Assembly (NCBI GenBank): GCA_015501595.1
Contig: JADNRX010000233.1
Location: 1 to 64,000 of the forward strand
Length of the DNA: 64,000 nucleotides
Direction: 5' to 3'
Source: Hymenopellis radicata
Lineage: Eukaryota > Basidiomycota > Agaricomycetes > Agaricales > Physalacriaceae
A program made the translations under genes and the position numbers. The notes beneath the pieces were generated by a model that ran no database searches, was not told where the DNA came from, and saw only the letters and a list, made by a program, of their open reading frames with translations. Positions within the stretch are counted from its first letter, which is position 1; the number at the start of each line of letters is the position of its first letter. Positions 21,225 to 32,788 of this stretch are shown here, piece after piece.

Positions 21225-21275
21225 GACGCCTGGCTTCCGAAGACCCGACCTTGGGACGCGGGTCTTCCAGGCGTC
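21225..21275. repeat. Two-tier hairpin
   Basis: Outer arms GACGCCTG/CAGGCGTC and inner arms GAAGACCCG/CGGGTCTTC around ACCTTGGGACG. The core GACCTTGGGACGCGG recurs upstream of the dioxygenase gene (56032 and inverted near 60806). Confidence 0.75.
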
Positions 21276-22641
21276 TTTCTTCTTCAATCTAACTCTTTTT
21301 TTCACTTTTTCCATGGATACACAGGCTTGAAGAGCCCCGGCGGCCCCGCTGGACGCGTAAGCCCTCCAACGAGGCAGCAAATCACCGACAACGATGATGG
21401 AGGTTCTCCCCGGGTCAGAGGACTCAGAATATGGACTTGGGAACTCGATGCCGCGCTGTCTGCTGACAGGCGGCATCGTCAAGGTACGTTGTTTTGTTCA
21501 ACATGAACTTATCTTCATTCACAGGAATACACCTCCAGGACGACGACGACTACCCCACCACGAGGATCGTGACCACGTCTCCACGGCGACGACGACTGCA
21601 CCGCCACCACCACCTCCACAGCACCGACACCAGCCCAACTCGGATACGACACGCCAACACAGAGGACGACCCTGTTACAACGAAGACACTACCATCACCA
21701 CCAAAGTTTTCCTCTCCGGCAGCAACAATGACGACGAGAACACGCGTAAGCCCCGGTGAGGCAGCAGATCACAATCGTGACAAGGACTCGACGTCGCGCT
21801 GTCTGCTGACCGCTGGCGTCGTTAAGATGCGTGGTTTTCAAGCTTTATGTCTATGACTTAGCTCTTATCAGCAGTAATGACGGCGAGACCGCGTAAGCCC
21901 CGGCGAGGCAGCATTTTCTGTATGTCGTCGTCGCAGCACTGGGATACGCTCAGGCGACCGTCAACCTCTCGACAACGTCAGCTCCACCACCACTACGACG
22001 GCTGTACCAGCACGATGCCACGACGTCCATGGCACAACAACGGCGACAAAGATGCCACAATGATGGCAATGACATCTCGATACGGCGCCTACGCTAGAGG
22101 AGTAGATGATATGACACCGATGTCTGCGAGGTGCGTGTTTTTCTACTACTTAACTTTATTAGATTAACGTGCTTAATTTGCAGGCAACGACGGCCCTACG
22201 ATGACGACATGCTCCCCACCACGACAACAACGCCGCCAGACGTCGATGACAATACCGCCAGACCAACACCACGGCGACGTCCCCATCACCATGCCGGCAA
22301 GTGGCTGACATTCTCCTTCCTGCTTCCCCATTGTCTCGCGCCTGATGTGACGTTGTCTACAACATCGCATCGTCGGGAGGCATGGGAAAGTATCGTGCAC
22401 TGCGACTGCAGCCTGTGCTATTTAGCATAGGTATGCTCGTAAGGCACGAACCAATTTTATCGGTTATGACCGGTCATGACCGGTCATCTGCAGTCAAGGA
22501 AAATACTGGATTGTGGCTTGACCCTTGACCGTGACCGGTCAAATTGTATGACCGGTCAAAGGTCTTCGGTCAAAATTTCGGTTAAGTCCGGTCAGGTTAA
22601 GCGACTTGACCGGTCAAGCTTAACCTGACTTCAAAACCCTA

Positions 22642-23660
22642 AAGAGATTAGTGTTCTGAAGGTCAGTCTTCCTCCTCACCGGAGTTTTGATCAAAATTCC
22701 CACGCTCTAGAGAGATGATCATCCACTCAATTTCACGTATTTCACACATGCTATTATCTTTATTTCTTCTGTAAGATGTATATATATATTATATATATGA
22801 TCTCCATATGTCAGACCAGTAATTTAATGAAGTAATCATGTCAGAAACTTGTCCTAAGCTCTGTAGATACTGTAGCGTTTCGATCGTAACTTCATAGTCT
22901 ATGACCCGTTATAGTGTGAAGTTACAGCAAACAGCTTCATAGACCCTTAAATTGCCTTATTTGGACAGTTCCGCTATAGGTGGAACCTAAAATTTCCTTA
23001 TTTGGAGGCTCATGCCTGGCCAATGATCAAAACTCTGGTGAGGAGGAAGACTGACCTCTAGAACACTGGTCCCTTCACTAAATGATATGGTTCCTTTTGT
23101 GAAAAGATTGTAAATAAGTGTTTAAAGGTAGCTTAGGACAATTTAGAGAGGTATTCCTATATTAAATAACCAAAAATGCAAAAAATGCCTAAAACAGCAT
23201 TAGGGATCTATCTATACATGGACTACTGGGTTGGGAACACTCTCCATATCATAAATACAGATTTATTCCTATTATAAACGATGTAGCAAGACCTTAGGTC
23301 TCCTCAATGGCAGGATCCTGTGCTATATCTCTGATAGTCCTGGAGCAGTCATTTTGATATATCTCTTGAACTCTTCCATGAAATGACCTGAAAATGATAT
23401 CAGATATCGCTCTATAGTACTTCTAAATGATATCAAAGTTACAAGGCTATAGGATATGTATAAGGCCTACTAGAAGTGTGGCACATTTTTGTGCTTCTAA
23501 TATCTCTTTCAGTTTTGAAGCTATGACAAAATAATTTACACCATTGGATTCCTAACTCCAAAAACTATCAAAAAAGGTTTTCATCACCCCAGCAGCCACC
23601 CCCTACAGCAGCATTTAGTATTGCCCACCTCATCCATCTCAGCCCTGCCTTGATAAAAAA
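22642..23660. repeat. Family J pieces and a truncated MITE
   Basis: 22642-22865 is the 3' half of a J repeat interrupted by element F. At 22870 a CTGTAGCGTTTCGATCG MITE starts but is cut at about 23024, where another J stretch in inverse orientation begins (ATCAAAACTCTGGTGAGGAG...) and runs to about 23660. Confidence 0.55.
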
Positions 23661-24190
23661 TGTGCTACAATTGCGTAGCCAAGGGCATTCCCTACCCATT
23701 CCAGGGTTCACTGATCATCTCCCATCAATATCTAATCTCTCTATTGAAGGAATCTATTGTTGGATATGTACCTGCTAGATTATCTATTATTAGCTACCTG
23801 TCAATACTCTACTCTAGCCCAGCCACCCAACATGTATGGCATCAGCCTGCTGCTAGCCTGCCAGCGATGTCGGGTGTATCTAGATATATATGCTAATTAG
23901 AGCGCTCTAGCAAGAGCTGTTATTGAATCACCGCCCCCTCTTATATGAGGGGATATCTAATTAGCCCCTACAGCATAGGGTGATCGGTGGATTCGTGTTT
24001 TACACTTATTAGTGTCACTACTGGATGCTTAGGAGTCTGAAAGAATGCTGCTTGTTGAAACCGCACAATTGGGCACCACGAAACATCACTAAGCTTCGAT
24101 GGCAAAGTGATCAGTATCCACTATTTAGGGTAATAATATTCCTTAGAACAAACAAGGACCAATATCTAACATTTACTATAAAAGGGCTCT
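23661..24190. other. No gene recognised; small hairpin
   Basis: Around 23927-23976 lies a short hairpin-like unit (TCACCGCCCC...GGGTGAT with an inner AGGGGATATCTAATTAGCCCC), nearly the same as 49465-49520. Nothing else is recognised. Confidence 0.4.
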
Positions 24191-24565
24191 TCGTCATCTC
24201 TTGTTGTTGAACAATTTGCTCAACACCAACTATCTTAGCGAATCAACTAACTCGCCTAGTCCCAGAGCTATCCAATCCGAGACCTGCCTCTGAAGCTAAC
24301 TCTTCGCATCTACAGATGGTTCATCATCCCTCGTCGCTGAACAACTTGCCTAACATCAACTATCTTAGCGAATCAACCAACTCGCCTAGCCCCAAAGCTA
24401 TCCAATCTGAGGCCTGCCTCTAAAGCTAACTCTTCGAGTCTACAGATGGTTCATCATCCCTCGTTGTCGAACAACTCGCCTAACACCAACTATCTCTAGA
24501 AACATCCAATCTGAGGCCTGCTCTGACACCTACTTCGCATGTATGCCATCCCTCGTCGCCGAACC
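24191..24565. repeat. Tandem repeat, period about 130 bp
   Basis: About 2.7 degenerate copies beginning TCATC(A/T)C(C)TCGT(C/T)G(T/C)(C/T)GAACAA at about 24191, 24321 and 24451, each containing CAACACCAACTATCT and CCAATC(T/C)GAGGCCTGC. The last copy is shortened and abuts a MITE. Confidence 0.75.
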
Positions 24566-24579
24566 AATCAACTACTATA

Positions 24580-24827
24580 CTGTTTCGACCGTAAGTTCGC
24601 GGCATGTGACGCGTTATACCGCGAACTTACAGGAATTAGGTTCGTTTCCAGGCATACAGCCTGGAATTACCATATTTGGATGCTCCTGCCATAGGCGGGA
24701 GCAAAAATTTCCTTTTTGGGCCTTTGGCGCCCTCAAAAACCGGTCCGTGATGCATTATGTTTTAGTCTAAGTTCGGTTCCCGTGGCCGCGTGATGCATTA
24801 TGCGAACATGCGGTCGAAACGGTACAG
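24580..24827. mobile_element. Tc1/mariner-like MITE
   Basis: CTGTTTCGACCGTAAGTTCG...GCGGTCGAAACGGTACAG between TA dinucleotides. A GC-richer version of the 6672-6915 subtype. Confidence 0.7.
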
Positions 24828-25019
24828 TAGTACCATGCATCAATGATTTCTCCTAAGCGCTCTCAGAAGCGAGTCCTTTCGTGTCCTACTACTATTCTTC
24901 TATTCTGACTTGCTCATCTAGGTATTCATTTGGTGATATCAGTGAACCTGGTCATTGTGTGCCTGATCTTTGCACGCATTACACGTTCCTTCCGCCCCAA
25001 GTCTTCCAAGCTGAGCCTC

Positions 25020-27775
25020 GTGACTGACGACACATCTAGCCCATTCCCGCCATATGCTGTCTCCAAGAAGGAGGCAACATCATACTATGAGGGTATCTCT
25101 CCAACTCCCCAAAGCTGGTCTACCGTATCGATAGTCTGAAGACTCCATGGGTCAAGGGCAAGTTGAAGCAGGCGCATGGCGTCTTTAAACACAAGCTTAA
25201 TGCAGTTTGGAAGGACGTGGGTCCCCTTGTTCGAGACATCCTCAACAGCTATAACATCTTCTGGACATCAATTGACGTTGCACGGTTCTTCACCTATAGA
25301 GACACAAACGAGAAGATCTGTGGTCTGGTAGTTATCTGGATCGGCGTTCATCCAGCTTCTCAGGGCGAGGACACCTTTAGATCAAGCAACGAGATTCTTG
25401 CTCTTCTGGTGGGCTTTGACATTAGAGTCTGCCACGGATCGGGTAAAACAGCGGATATCCGCCACCCGATCCCCGACTCGATCCGCAGATCGGATCGGAA
25501 AAACACGATCTGATCCGTACAATCCGGATCACGGCACGGGTCACGGTTAGGCTGAGATGTGCATGGATATCCGTGGCACTGATCCGTATAATATCCATAC
25601 TCGCAGACACTTTCACCTTGCATTTTTTAAAGATTTTTACAATTTTATTTGACCTCAAACGGCGGCAACGTCACCAGAAACAATGTTGCGGTCGAATTTT
25701 CCCAATCGCCGAGTTGGCCGAACTTCCCGGCAACTGCCGGATAAGGATCGATCAGCTCAGACGCTGACTCTTTCCTCCTCCCACCACAGCACGATCGCGA
25801 GATCATGCTCGTCGCCCCAGAACTTCTTCTGGGGCTTCTCCAGCCTCTTATCTGTGTGCTCTTGTTGTGCGGTTTGGCTTCACGCCGACCGCTACGCCCT
25901 GGATACATTCTCCGGGGCGATTTATGGTGCCCGTCTTCATGACGGCACCTTTTCTACGAGGATTGCTGCTTTACGACGGCAGCACGACGCCCATCACCCG
26001 CTGGAGTGCCTCGCAATAGGGCTGGACAATACGCGACGCCGTTGCTACAGCTACGACACCTAGCAACGGGCCAGCAGCGACGCGAAGCCCCCGAGTGGGC
26101 AGCAGGTGGCGGACGACGACGACGACAGCCTTCGGGGGCCTTACAACACTGGGAGAGCCCTTAACCCTGCTGCAGAGCAGGCTGAAAGAGCGGAAAAGGC
26201 GGGATTGTGGGTGCGTGGCGTGTCTGCAGACGACGCCGTGCAGAGAGGTACATTTGCAACGGTTTCTCTATATTTATTGATTTAAATACTTACAGACCAC
26301 GAACACGACGGGAGTACGAGCGCGCGACACGGCGTAACAGCGGCATCGACAACGCTGCCGACACTCATAACGGTCCCACCCTCCATCTCCATCCTCCTTC
26401 CAGCATAGGTATGTGGTCTGCTCATTTGAGCATTCCGCGCCTTGCTGAAATGAAATCTTTTGGCTTTGTCGTGCGTGGCGATCCGAGTCGCGATCCGTGA
26501 GTCGATCCGCGGATCGGATCTGCTTACGGATCGGATCCTATGCCGATCCAGATCGCATGACGGATCACGGTCATGGCTTTGGGAGCACGGATATCCGTGA
26601 ACCGGATCGCGGATCGGTTCGGATCGCGATCCGTGGCAGTGTCTATTTGACATTGACGATGTCGAGATCAAATATAGGGAATCTATCTGCAGGTGGTTGG
26701 CAGGTCCAGCGCTCCTTCCCTCGGTTAGTCCAGTGCTCCTTCCCCTGGTTCCGGAGATCGACGCCACCACAGAATTTCGCGGTACCTCACTGACTTGCCA
26801 CCATGTCCTTTTCAAAACAACGAGGATGACCAACAATGACTTCAAGTTCAAGCGTCGACATCCCAAGCATGTCCTACTACTCGGAACTGGTGCCTTAGAA
26901 AGCTATCTTGCTTCTATGCAGCACCGGATCCTTGCGCATCGCAATAGCGTCAAAGTCTATACTGAGCAGATCAGGACATTGGAGGCGAGGATGCCGCAGG
27001 GGAGCTGCAGAACATGTGAGTGCTTTTAGATAACATAAAAGAGGCGATCAAGAACATCAGAAAGTTCCATGATAAGATCAAAAATGACTGGAGCGATCCT
27101 GCCTGGCGTATTATTGGCTGCATTCAAGGTTCTCCCGCCGTGACCATTGGCCCAAAAGGTTTCACTAAAGATTGGGGTGTGTTCGAGCTGGATAGGTTTA
27201 AATTGAAGGAGGCTTTTATAGGAAATCTTGATTTACGTGTATTTTTACTGTTCTCACTCCAAGTTGTCTTATCTAACGGTTATACTCAGGTTCTTTGAAC
27301 CTCTCACGCGATGTGTTTATGTCCAAAATGTACCTGAGAGTTGATGCTGTGCCGTCGACATTCACGTACCCAGATAATCATCTCCTTCCCCTCTCTGGTA
27401 TCATTTTAGAAGTGCGTATGTGATTGCCCGACGATATTAACGGTAAACCATGTCTGTTCGTCATCAAGAATGGGCAGGGTACTGGTGTCACCATTAGACA
27501 CACAACCGGGATACTCTCAATCGTTCGCACCAATAGGGATGGTCAAGAGTCGCTCGAATAGGCAGTCTACAACTACGATAAAGAGTCGGGTGTCTTTTCC
27601 AAGGGTGGGGACTCTGGGTTGGTGATTGTTGATGGGTTGGGTCGCATAGATGGTATTCTTACCGCTGGTGCAGGCATAACAGACGAGATGGACATCACAT
27701 ACGCTACATTAATGTGATGGCTCTGGCCCTGCATTAAGAACCACTTCAAAAACTCGCATCTCAAACTGATATTCA
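25020..27775 (+). pseudogene. Protease-family (GDSG) gene, broken
   Basis: Fragments of an Agaricomycete family that I recall as carrying a trypsin-like C-terminal domain are read in order: YYEGISPTP, then (after a frameshift near 25108) KLVYR, WKDVGPLVRDILNSY, TSIDVARFFTYRD, IWIGVHPAS. After the inserted element follow DIDDVEIKYRES, RRHPKHVLLLGTG, and near 27590-27680 KESGVFSKGGDSGLVIVDG with the GDSG serine motif. Frames change several times, short introns are partly visible, and in-frame stops occur (for example near 27559 and 27716). A hAT element (25423-26645) sits between FDI and DDVEI. The remains are clearly non-functional. Confidence 0.65.
25423..26645. mobile_element. hAT element C, non-autonomous
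   Basis: Ends TAGAGTCTGCCACGGATCG and inverted TAGACACTGCCACGGATCG, with the exact duplication TTTGACAT at 25415-25422 and 26646-26653. Subterminal words are GGATCCGCGATCC-like. The centre repeats the layout of element D: a TTTGACCTCAAACG segment, GCCGGATAAGGATCGATC, the GCCCCAGA hairpin (25814-25835) and an AAGCCCCCGAGTGGGCAGCA motif (about 26080). It is non-coding and interrupts the protease pseudogene. Confidence 0.9.
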
Positions 27776-27931
27776 AGCGCTCTTGATTGGATGTTTCCAT
27801 CTGGAAAGGTGTTTCTTCCTGAAGCATGGTGTTGTGTAGAGTATTGGAGAAAAGGAAGACCCATTGCAGACGAGCATTGACTGTAAGATGGCGAAGTGCT
27901 GAGGCAGAAAAGCGCGCAAGTTTATGAGCAC

Positions 27932-28232
27932 TAGAGATCACCACGAGCTGCATGAGTCTAAAGAGTACTCGTGAATCAACTCGGACTTGCAGGGTCAAAT
28001 ACTCGACTCAACTCATGAGTCAAAAGAACTCGAGTCAGGTATGAGTCATGAACAGCCTAAGGCTGATACCTGATTCGTATCCTAACTCTGTTAACTTATG
28101 CATGAATATGTACTCGCAAGTTTTAACCTGTGAATCACAGATTTTTGACAGGTTGCAGGTCTGGGATGTTGCCGCAGGTACTTACGACACAGATAGGCAA
28201 AAAACCTGAGTCCCGACTTGTGGCATGCTCTA
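27932..28232. mobile_element. Abutting hAT end fragments (families G and H)
   Basis: The left end TAGAGATCACCACGAG is of family G (compare 44471). The right end ...GACTTGTGGCATGCTCTA is of family H (compare 9969). The flanks do not match, so these are remnants of two elements rather than one insertion. Confidence 0.5.
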
Positions 28233-28535
28233 ATCAAAGACGGTGAGAAAGGCATGATATAGGGAAGAAACACACTCCTTGAGCGAACGATTATTCGGTT
28301 TGACTTGTGCTTAGGCCGCTTCAGCTAACTTCTGTGCATTCATAATGTGGCTCGGATATGGATATCAGTGGGATCAGGTGGCTTGGAGGCAGGTCGAGGA
28401 TAATCGTCGTGGTAGTAATGCTGTTCGAAGACATCCTGCGTCCAGACTGGTTCGACATCCGGCTCCTTCTCTCATAGGTGGCATTAGCCATGACAGTAAA
28501 ATTTCTACTGCCACCGTAGCAGGTGAAATGCAGTA

Positions 28536-28684
28536 TTGTACTATTACGGACAAGTCTTCACAGATTTTTCCACTTTTTTTTAAATAGAAACCCAATTAGG
28601 ATTTCCAGATGATTAGCGAAGTCTGATAAGATCAAACGACCTCCCTGTTACGTGTTATGTAAAGATTATACTGTAATAATACAG
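28536..28684. mobile_element. Short MITE (ATTAC subtype)
   Basis: TTGTACTATTACGGACAAG...CTGTAATAATACAG between TA dinucleotides. Very similar in layout to 48862-49010 (inverted). Confidence 0.65.
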
Positions 28685-28689
28685 TATGT

Positions 28690-29180
28690 GATCAGAAACA
28701 TATTGATACATATTTCCTTATTGCAGAAATAGCTGAAGGATGATCTTAAGCACAATAGTGCTTTATAGCTGCTTACTAAGCTAAGATTATTCTATAATTT
28801 AGGATAATTCTGACTGCCAAGAAGCCCTTTCAACTTCCACATTCCTACTCATATTCAATTTTATTATATAGTCTTGATATATAAATTCTTTCCTTGTCAT
28901 GCTATATATGAACATTAAAATATGTACATATTCAGAGTAATACTGGATAATATATTATTTATAATATTTCTGTCTTACGCTAAGATTTTCTTTATGATTT
29001 GGGAAATTCAGGCGCACTGAAAAAGTGTAGTGCTAATATGCTAAAACTTTATAATTAAGTTGTAAGAGTAGTGTTTCATTATGTTGATCATTTTGAACTG
29101 TTATTAACAGTATCAGTGAAGGTCAAAGTGATTGAAGCTCCACTTCATTTAACGTGGTTGCAGCGTAGTTCAAGCCGATG
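28690..29180. other. AT-rich, no gene recognised
   Basis: AT-rich sequence with no domain or delimited repeat seen. Confidence 0.4.
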
Positions 29181-29184
29181 GCTC

Positions 29185-29541
29185 AGACCGATAAATACAA
29201 AAGGCCAGGCACCGTGTAAAGTGAAGCTCTGAACCTGCCCAATCAATCTCGGAGTTATGTTCGTCAAGCCAATTGATTCCTAGGATCACATCATGATTAC
29301 CAATATTGATAACATAGAGTTCAATCTCTTCTTCATGATGCACTGTATGATTGTAATTGTAAATTCATGCACGTTGAAGAGTAAAGTGAGTGACGTAGCC
29401 CATGACATTTTCGAATCTATCAACATTTCGGACAGGAAAGGAAGTGGGAACAGAAAGAAGAATTAAGTAGTGGTGTTTAGTGAACTTGTTGTTGATAATG
29501 ATTCCTTCAGCATTATTGTCAATAAGCACTTGAGCAATAAT
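29185..29541 (-). pseudogene. Gypsy retropepsin remnant
   Basis: On the minus strand the reading IIAQVLIDNNAEGIIINNKFTK, then PVRNVDRFENV, GYVTHFTL, ELYVINIGNHDVILGINWL and EIDWAGSELHFTRC follows the retropepsin of Ty3/Gypsy elements. The active site, usually D-S/T-G, reads D-N-N, and at least one stop interrupts it. The reading continues beyond the J foldback at about 32517 with the join TGCCTGCC/CTTGCTTACG, so the J element split a Gypsy gag-pol remnant. Confidence 0.6.
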
Positions 29542-29549
29542 TTGCCTGC

Positions 29550-32516
29550 CGGATAGTTTTTCACTCTTTGCACTAAGAATAACTAATTATTATACTCTAA
29601 CTAGTGACGGTTATAACTAGTTGTTAACTCTCAATGAGAAATTAAAATAACTAGTTATTACCTGCCTCAGATTTAATCTGACAGGTCCTGGCATCTCTTG
29701 ACATCCCAACATAGTGCAGGTGGTAGAATACAGTCACATAACTAAAAAAGCGAAAGGCCTAGGACTCTGCCTAAATAGATGAGCTAAAGATCATTAGAAA
29801 CTATAGATTAAATATTGATGAGATATGGGCAATATGCCTAAGATTGATGGATTGATAGATGAAATCTGAAATGAGTGAGAGATGCTCTTTGTGGCGCATT
29901 TTTAATTAAATCGGCACTAGACTGAATGGGGTAAGCAATACTAAATACTGCGATAGAAGATGACTGATGGGTGATAAAAATCTTTTTTATAGTTTTTTAG
30001 GCTGAGAATTTAATAATATAAACTATTTTGCAATAGCTTTAAAACTGAGAGAGATATTAAGAGTGCAAAAATATATTATACTTCTAGCAGGCTTTATATA
30101 TAGCCTATAGCCTTGGGACTTGAATACCTTTTAGAAGTACTATAGATTGATATTTGATATTATTTTTAGATAATTTCATCGAAGGGTTCAAGAGATATAT
30201 CAAAATAACTGCTTTAAAGCTACTAAGGATATAATACAAGATTTTGCTATTCTGAAGATCTATAACTTTGATATACCATGTATAGTAGTAATATATATCT
30301 CTTGACATTTTTCACATTTTTAGATATTTAATATAGTACTAACTCTCTAAATTGTATAGAGCTATCTTTAGATATTTATTTATAATCTTTTTATAAAAGA
30401 AATTATTACAATCTTTTTATAAAAGAAATTATATCATTTAGTGAAGTGATTAGTATTCTAGAGGTCAATCTTCCTTCTCACTGAAATTTTAATTAAAATT
30501 CATTTATAACCTTTTTATAAAAGAAATTATATCATTTAATCAAATAACTAGTGTTTTAGAAGCTAATTTACCTTTTCACTAGAGTTTTAATTAAAATTTT
30601 CACGCTCTAGAAGAAGGATTGTTCATTTAATTTAATGTATCTCACATATGCTATTGCTTTCATTTCTTCTGCAAGACGTGTATATATATAATATATATAA
30701 TTTTCAAGTATTAAACCAGTAAGTTAATAAAGTAATCAGATTAGAAAGTTGTCCTTGAATATGCAGACCTACTTATCTTGCTATAAATTAAATAATACTC
30801 TATAAGTATTGATAAGAAATATAAAATGCAAGTAAGATTTAGTGATATTAGAGGTATTAGATTAGTCAGTCAGATAATAGTCAGCTAGATAACAGTTACT
30901 GTAGCGTTTCGAGTGCAAATTCACATAACGAATTACGAAGGTCTTTCAAGTGAAGCTATACATACATCATAATGAGTCACAGATCACTTTGACCAGGCAC
31001 AAGCCTCCAAATAAGGAAATTTTAGGTCTCACCTATGGCAGAACTGTCTAAATAAGACAATTTAAGAATCTATGAAGCTGTTTACTGTAACTTTACATCA
31101 TAACGAGTCACAGGCCATGAAATTACGGTTGAAACGCTACAATATGTTCTATAACTTGTTGAAGCATTGAAAGCAGTTATGTAAAAGTTAATCTATTGTG
31201 CATTTTTACTTTCTTACCTCTCATGTATAACATATGAGAGATGTCTTTTAATTTATTCAATATAATATATAATCATAACTAAATATTTTTTAAGATACTA
31301 TTTAAAGTAAAACATGAAATATCACTATCTAAAGGTAGTTTAAGCTATTTATAGAGCTTAAGATGAGTTTCTGACATAATTATTTTATTAAATTACTGAT
31401 TTGACCTTTGGAGATTATATATATAATATATATATACACGTTTTGCAGAAAAAATGAAGACAATAGCATATGTGAGATAGTGAAAATTTTAATTAAAACT
31501 CTAGTAGGAAGAAAGACTAACTTCTAGAATATTGATCACTTTAGAATATTGATCACTTCACCAAATGACATAGTTTCTTTTATAAAAAGGTTATAAATGA
31601 ATATTTAAAGATAATTCAATATAATTTAGAGATGTATTTCTATGTTAAATAACCAAAAATGCGAAAATGCCTAAAATAATATTAGAAACCTATTTATACA
31701 TGGACTACTGAGTTGAGGATACTTTCTATATCATAAATAGAGGTTTAATACTATTATAAACGATATAGCAAAGTCTCAGGTTTCCAGAGTGGCAGGATGC
31801 TATGCTATATTCCTGATGACTCTAGAGCAGTTATCTTAATATATTTCTTGAACTCTTTGATAAAATCACCTAAAAATAATATTAAATATCGTTTTATAAT
31901 ACTTTTAAAAGATATTAAAGTTTCAAGGCTATAGGTTATATATAAGGCCTACTAGAAGTGTAGCGCATTTTTGCATCTCTAATATCTTTCTCAATTTTGA
32001 AGCTATCGCAAAATGGTTTACATCATTGGATTCCTAGCCTTAAAAATTATAAAAAATATTTTTATTACTCCAGTATCTCTCTCTCATAGCAGTATTCATG
32101 AATGCTCACCCCATCCTGCCTAGTGCTGATCTAATCAAAAATGTGTCACAAAGGCCATTCCTCACTCATTCCAGATCCTATTCATCAATCCATCAATCCC
32201 AGGTACATTTCCCACATCCCATCAATATTTAATCTATAGTTCCTAATGATCTCTATCTCATCCATTTGGGCAGAGTCCTAGGCCTTTCGCTTTTTTGGTC
32301 ATGTAACTATATCTTACCATCTGCACCATGCCGGGATGCCAAGAGATGCTAGAACCTGCCAGGCAGTATTAATTAGCTGCTAGGCTAGACCTGGGACAGG
32401 TAACAATTAGTTATTTCAACTTTTAGCGGACGCCAGAGAGCTAACAACTAATTATAACCTTTACTAATTAGGGCATAATAACTTGTTGTGCTTAGTGCAG
32501 AGGGTGAAAGATCCTG
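29550..32516. mobile_element. Family J foldback element
   Basis: Left arm 29550 to about 30790 and right arm about 31250-32516 are inverted copies. Outer ends are GGATAGTTTTTCACTCTTTGC and inverse GGATCTTTCACCCTCTGC. The uninterrupted flank CCTGCC occurs on both sides. The centre holds a MITE (30899-31142). Compared with the copies at 19560 and 49011, this one has many G-to-A and C-to-T changes and is very AT-rich. No conserved frame exists, so it is non-coding. Confidence 0.65.
30899..31142. mobile_element. Tc1/mariner-like MITE
   Basis: CTGTAGCGTTTCGAGTGC...GGTTGAAACGCTACAA between TA dinucleotides, at the centre of the J foldback. Confidence 0.7.
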
Positions 32517-32788
32517 CCCTTGCTTACGTGTTCGTAATCATTCAAAGCGATAAGTTTTGACAAAGAATCATCTGACGCATTCTTTACCATGATGCTTATG
32601 ATTCGATTTGATCTTTATCCTCATTCATACTTATTTCATATCTATACTACATTGTTTATTAACAAACCTTATACTCAGATTCTTTTATAAAATCAGTACT
32701 TATATTAAGTTTGATATTGTCTTATACTTTATATGATACTTTGGGACTTCGTAAATGTAAATGCACAAAGATTTGGCTCTTTCAAATT

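Larger units (their letters stand above)
20475..22641. mobile_element. Non-autonomous hAT element, family F, copy 1
   Basis: Ends TAGGGTTCGAAAGTCC and inverted TAGGGTTTTGAAGTC. The first matches F1 termini at 58111 and 58737. Subterminal zones carry the words TGACCGGTCA and TTAACCGGTT. The interior is GC-rich, contains CCA/CGA triplet runs and three GCGTAAGCC...GAGGCAGCA motifs (about 21353, 21744, 21889), and encodes no recognised protein. The left flank does not match the right flank AAGAGATT. The partner of that duplication lies beside copy 2 at 48789-48796. Confidence 0.85.

Noticed and set aside
21057..22430. Open frames inside the non-autonomous F copies
   Set aside because: They overlap in several frames, cross repeated motifs and hairpins, and match no known domain; identity between the two copies reflects recent duplication.
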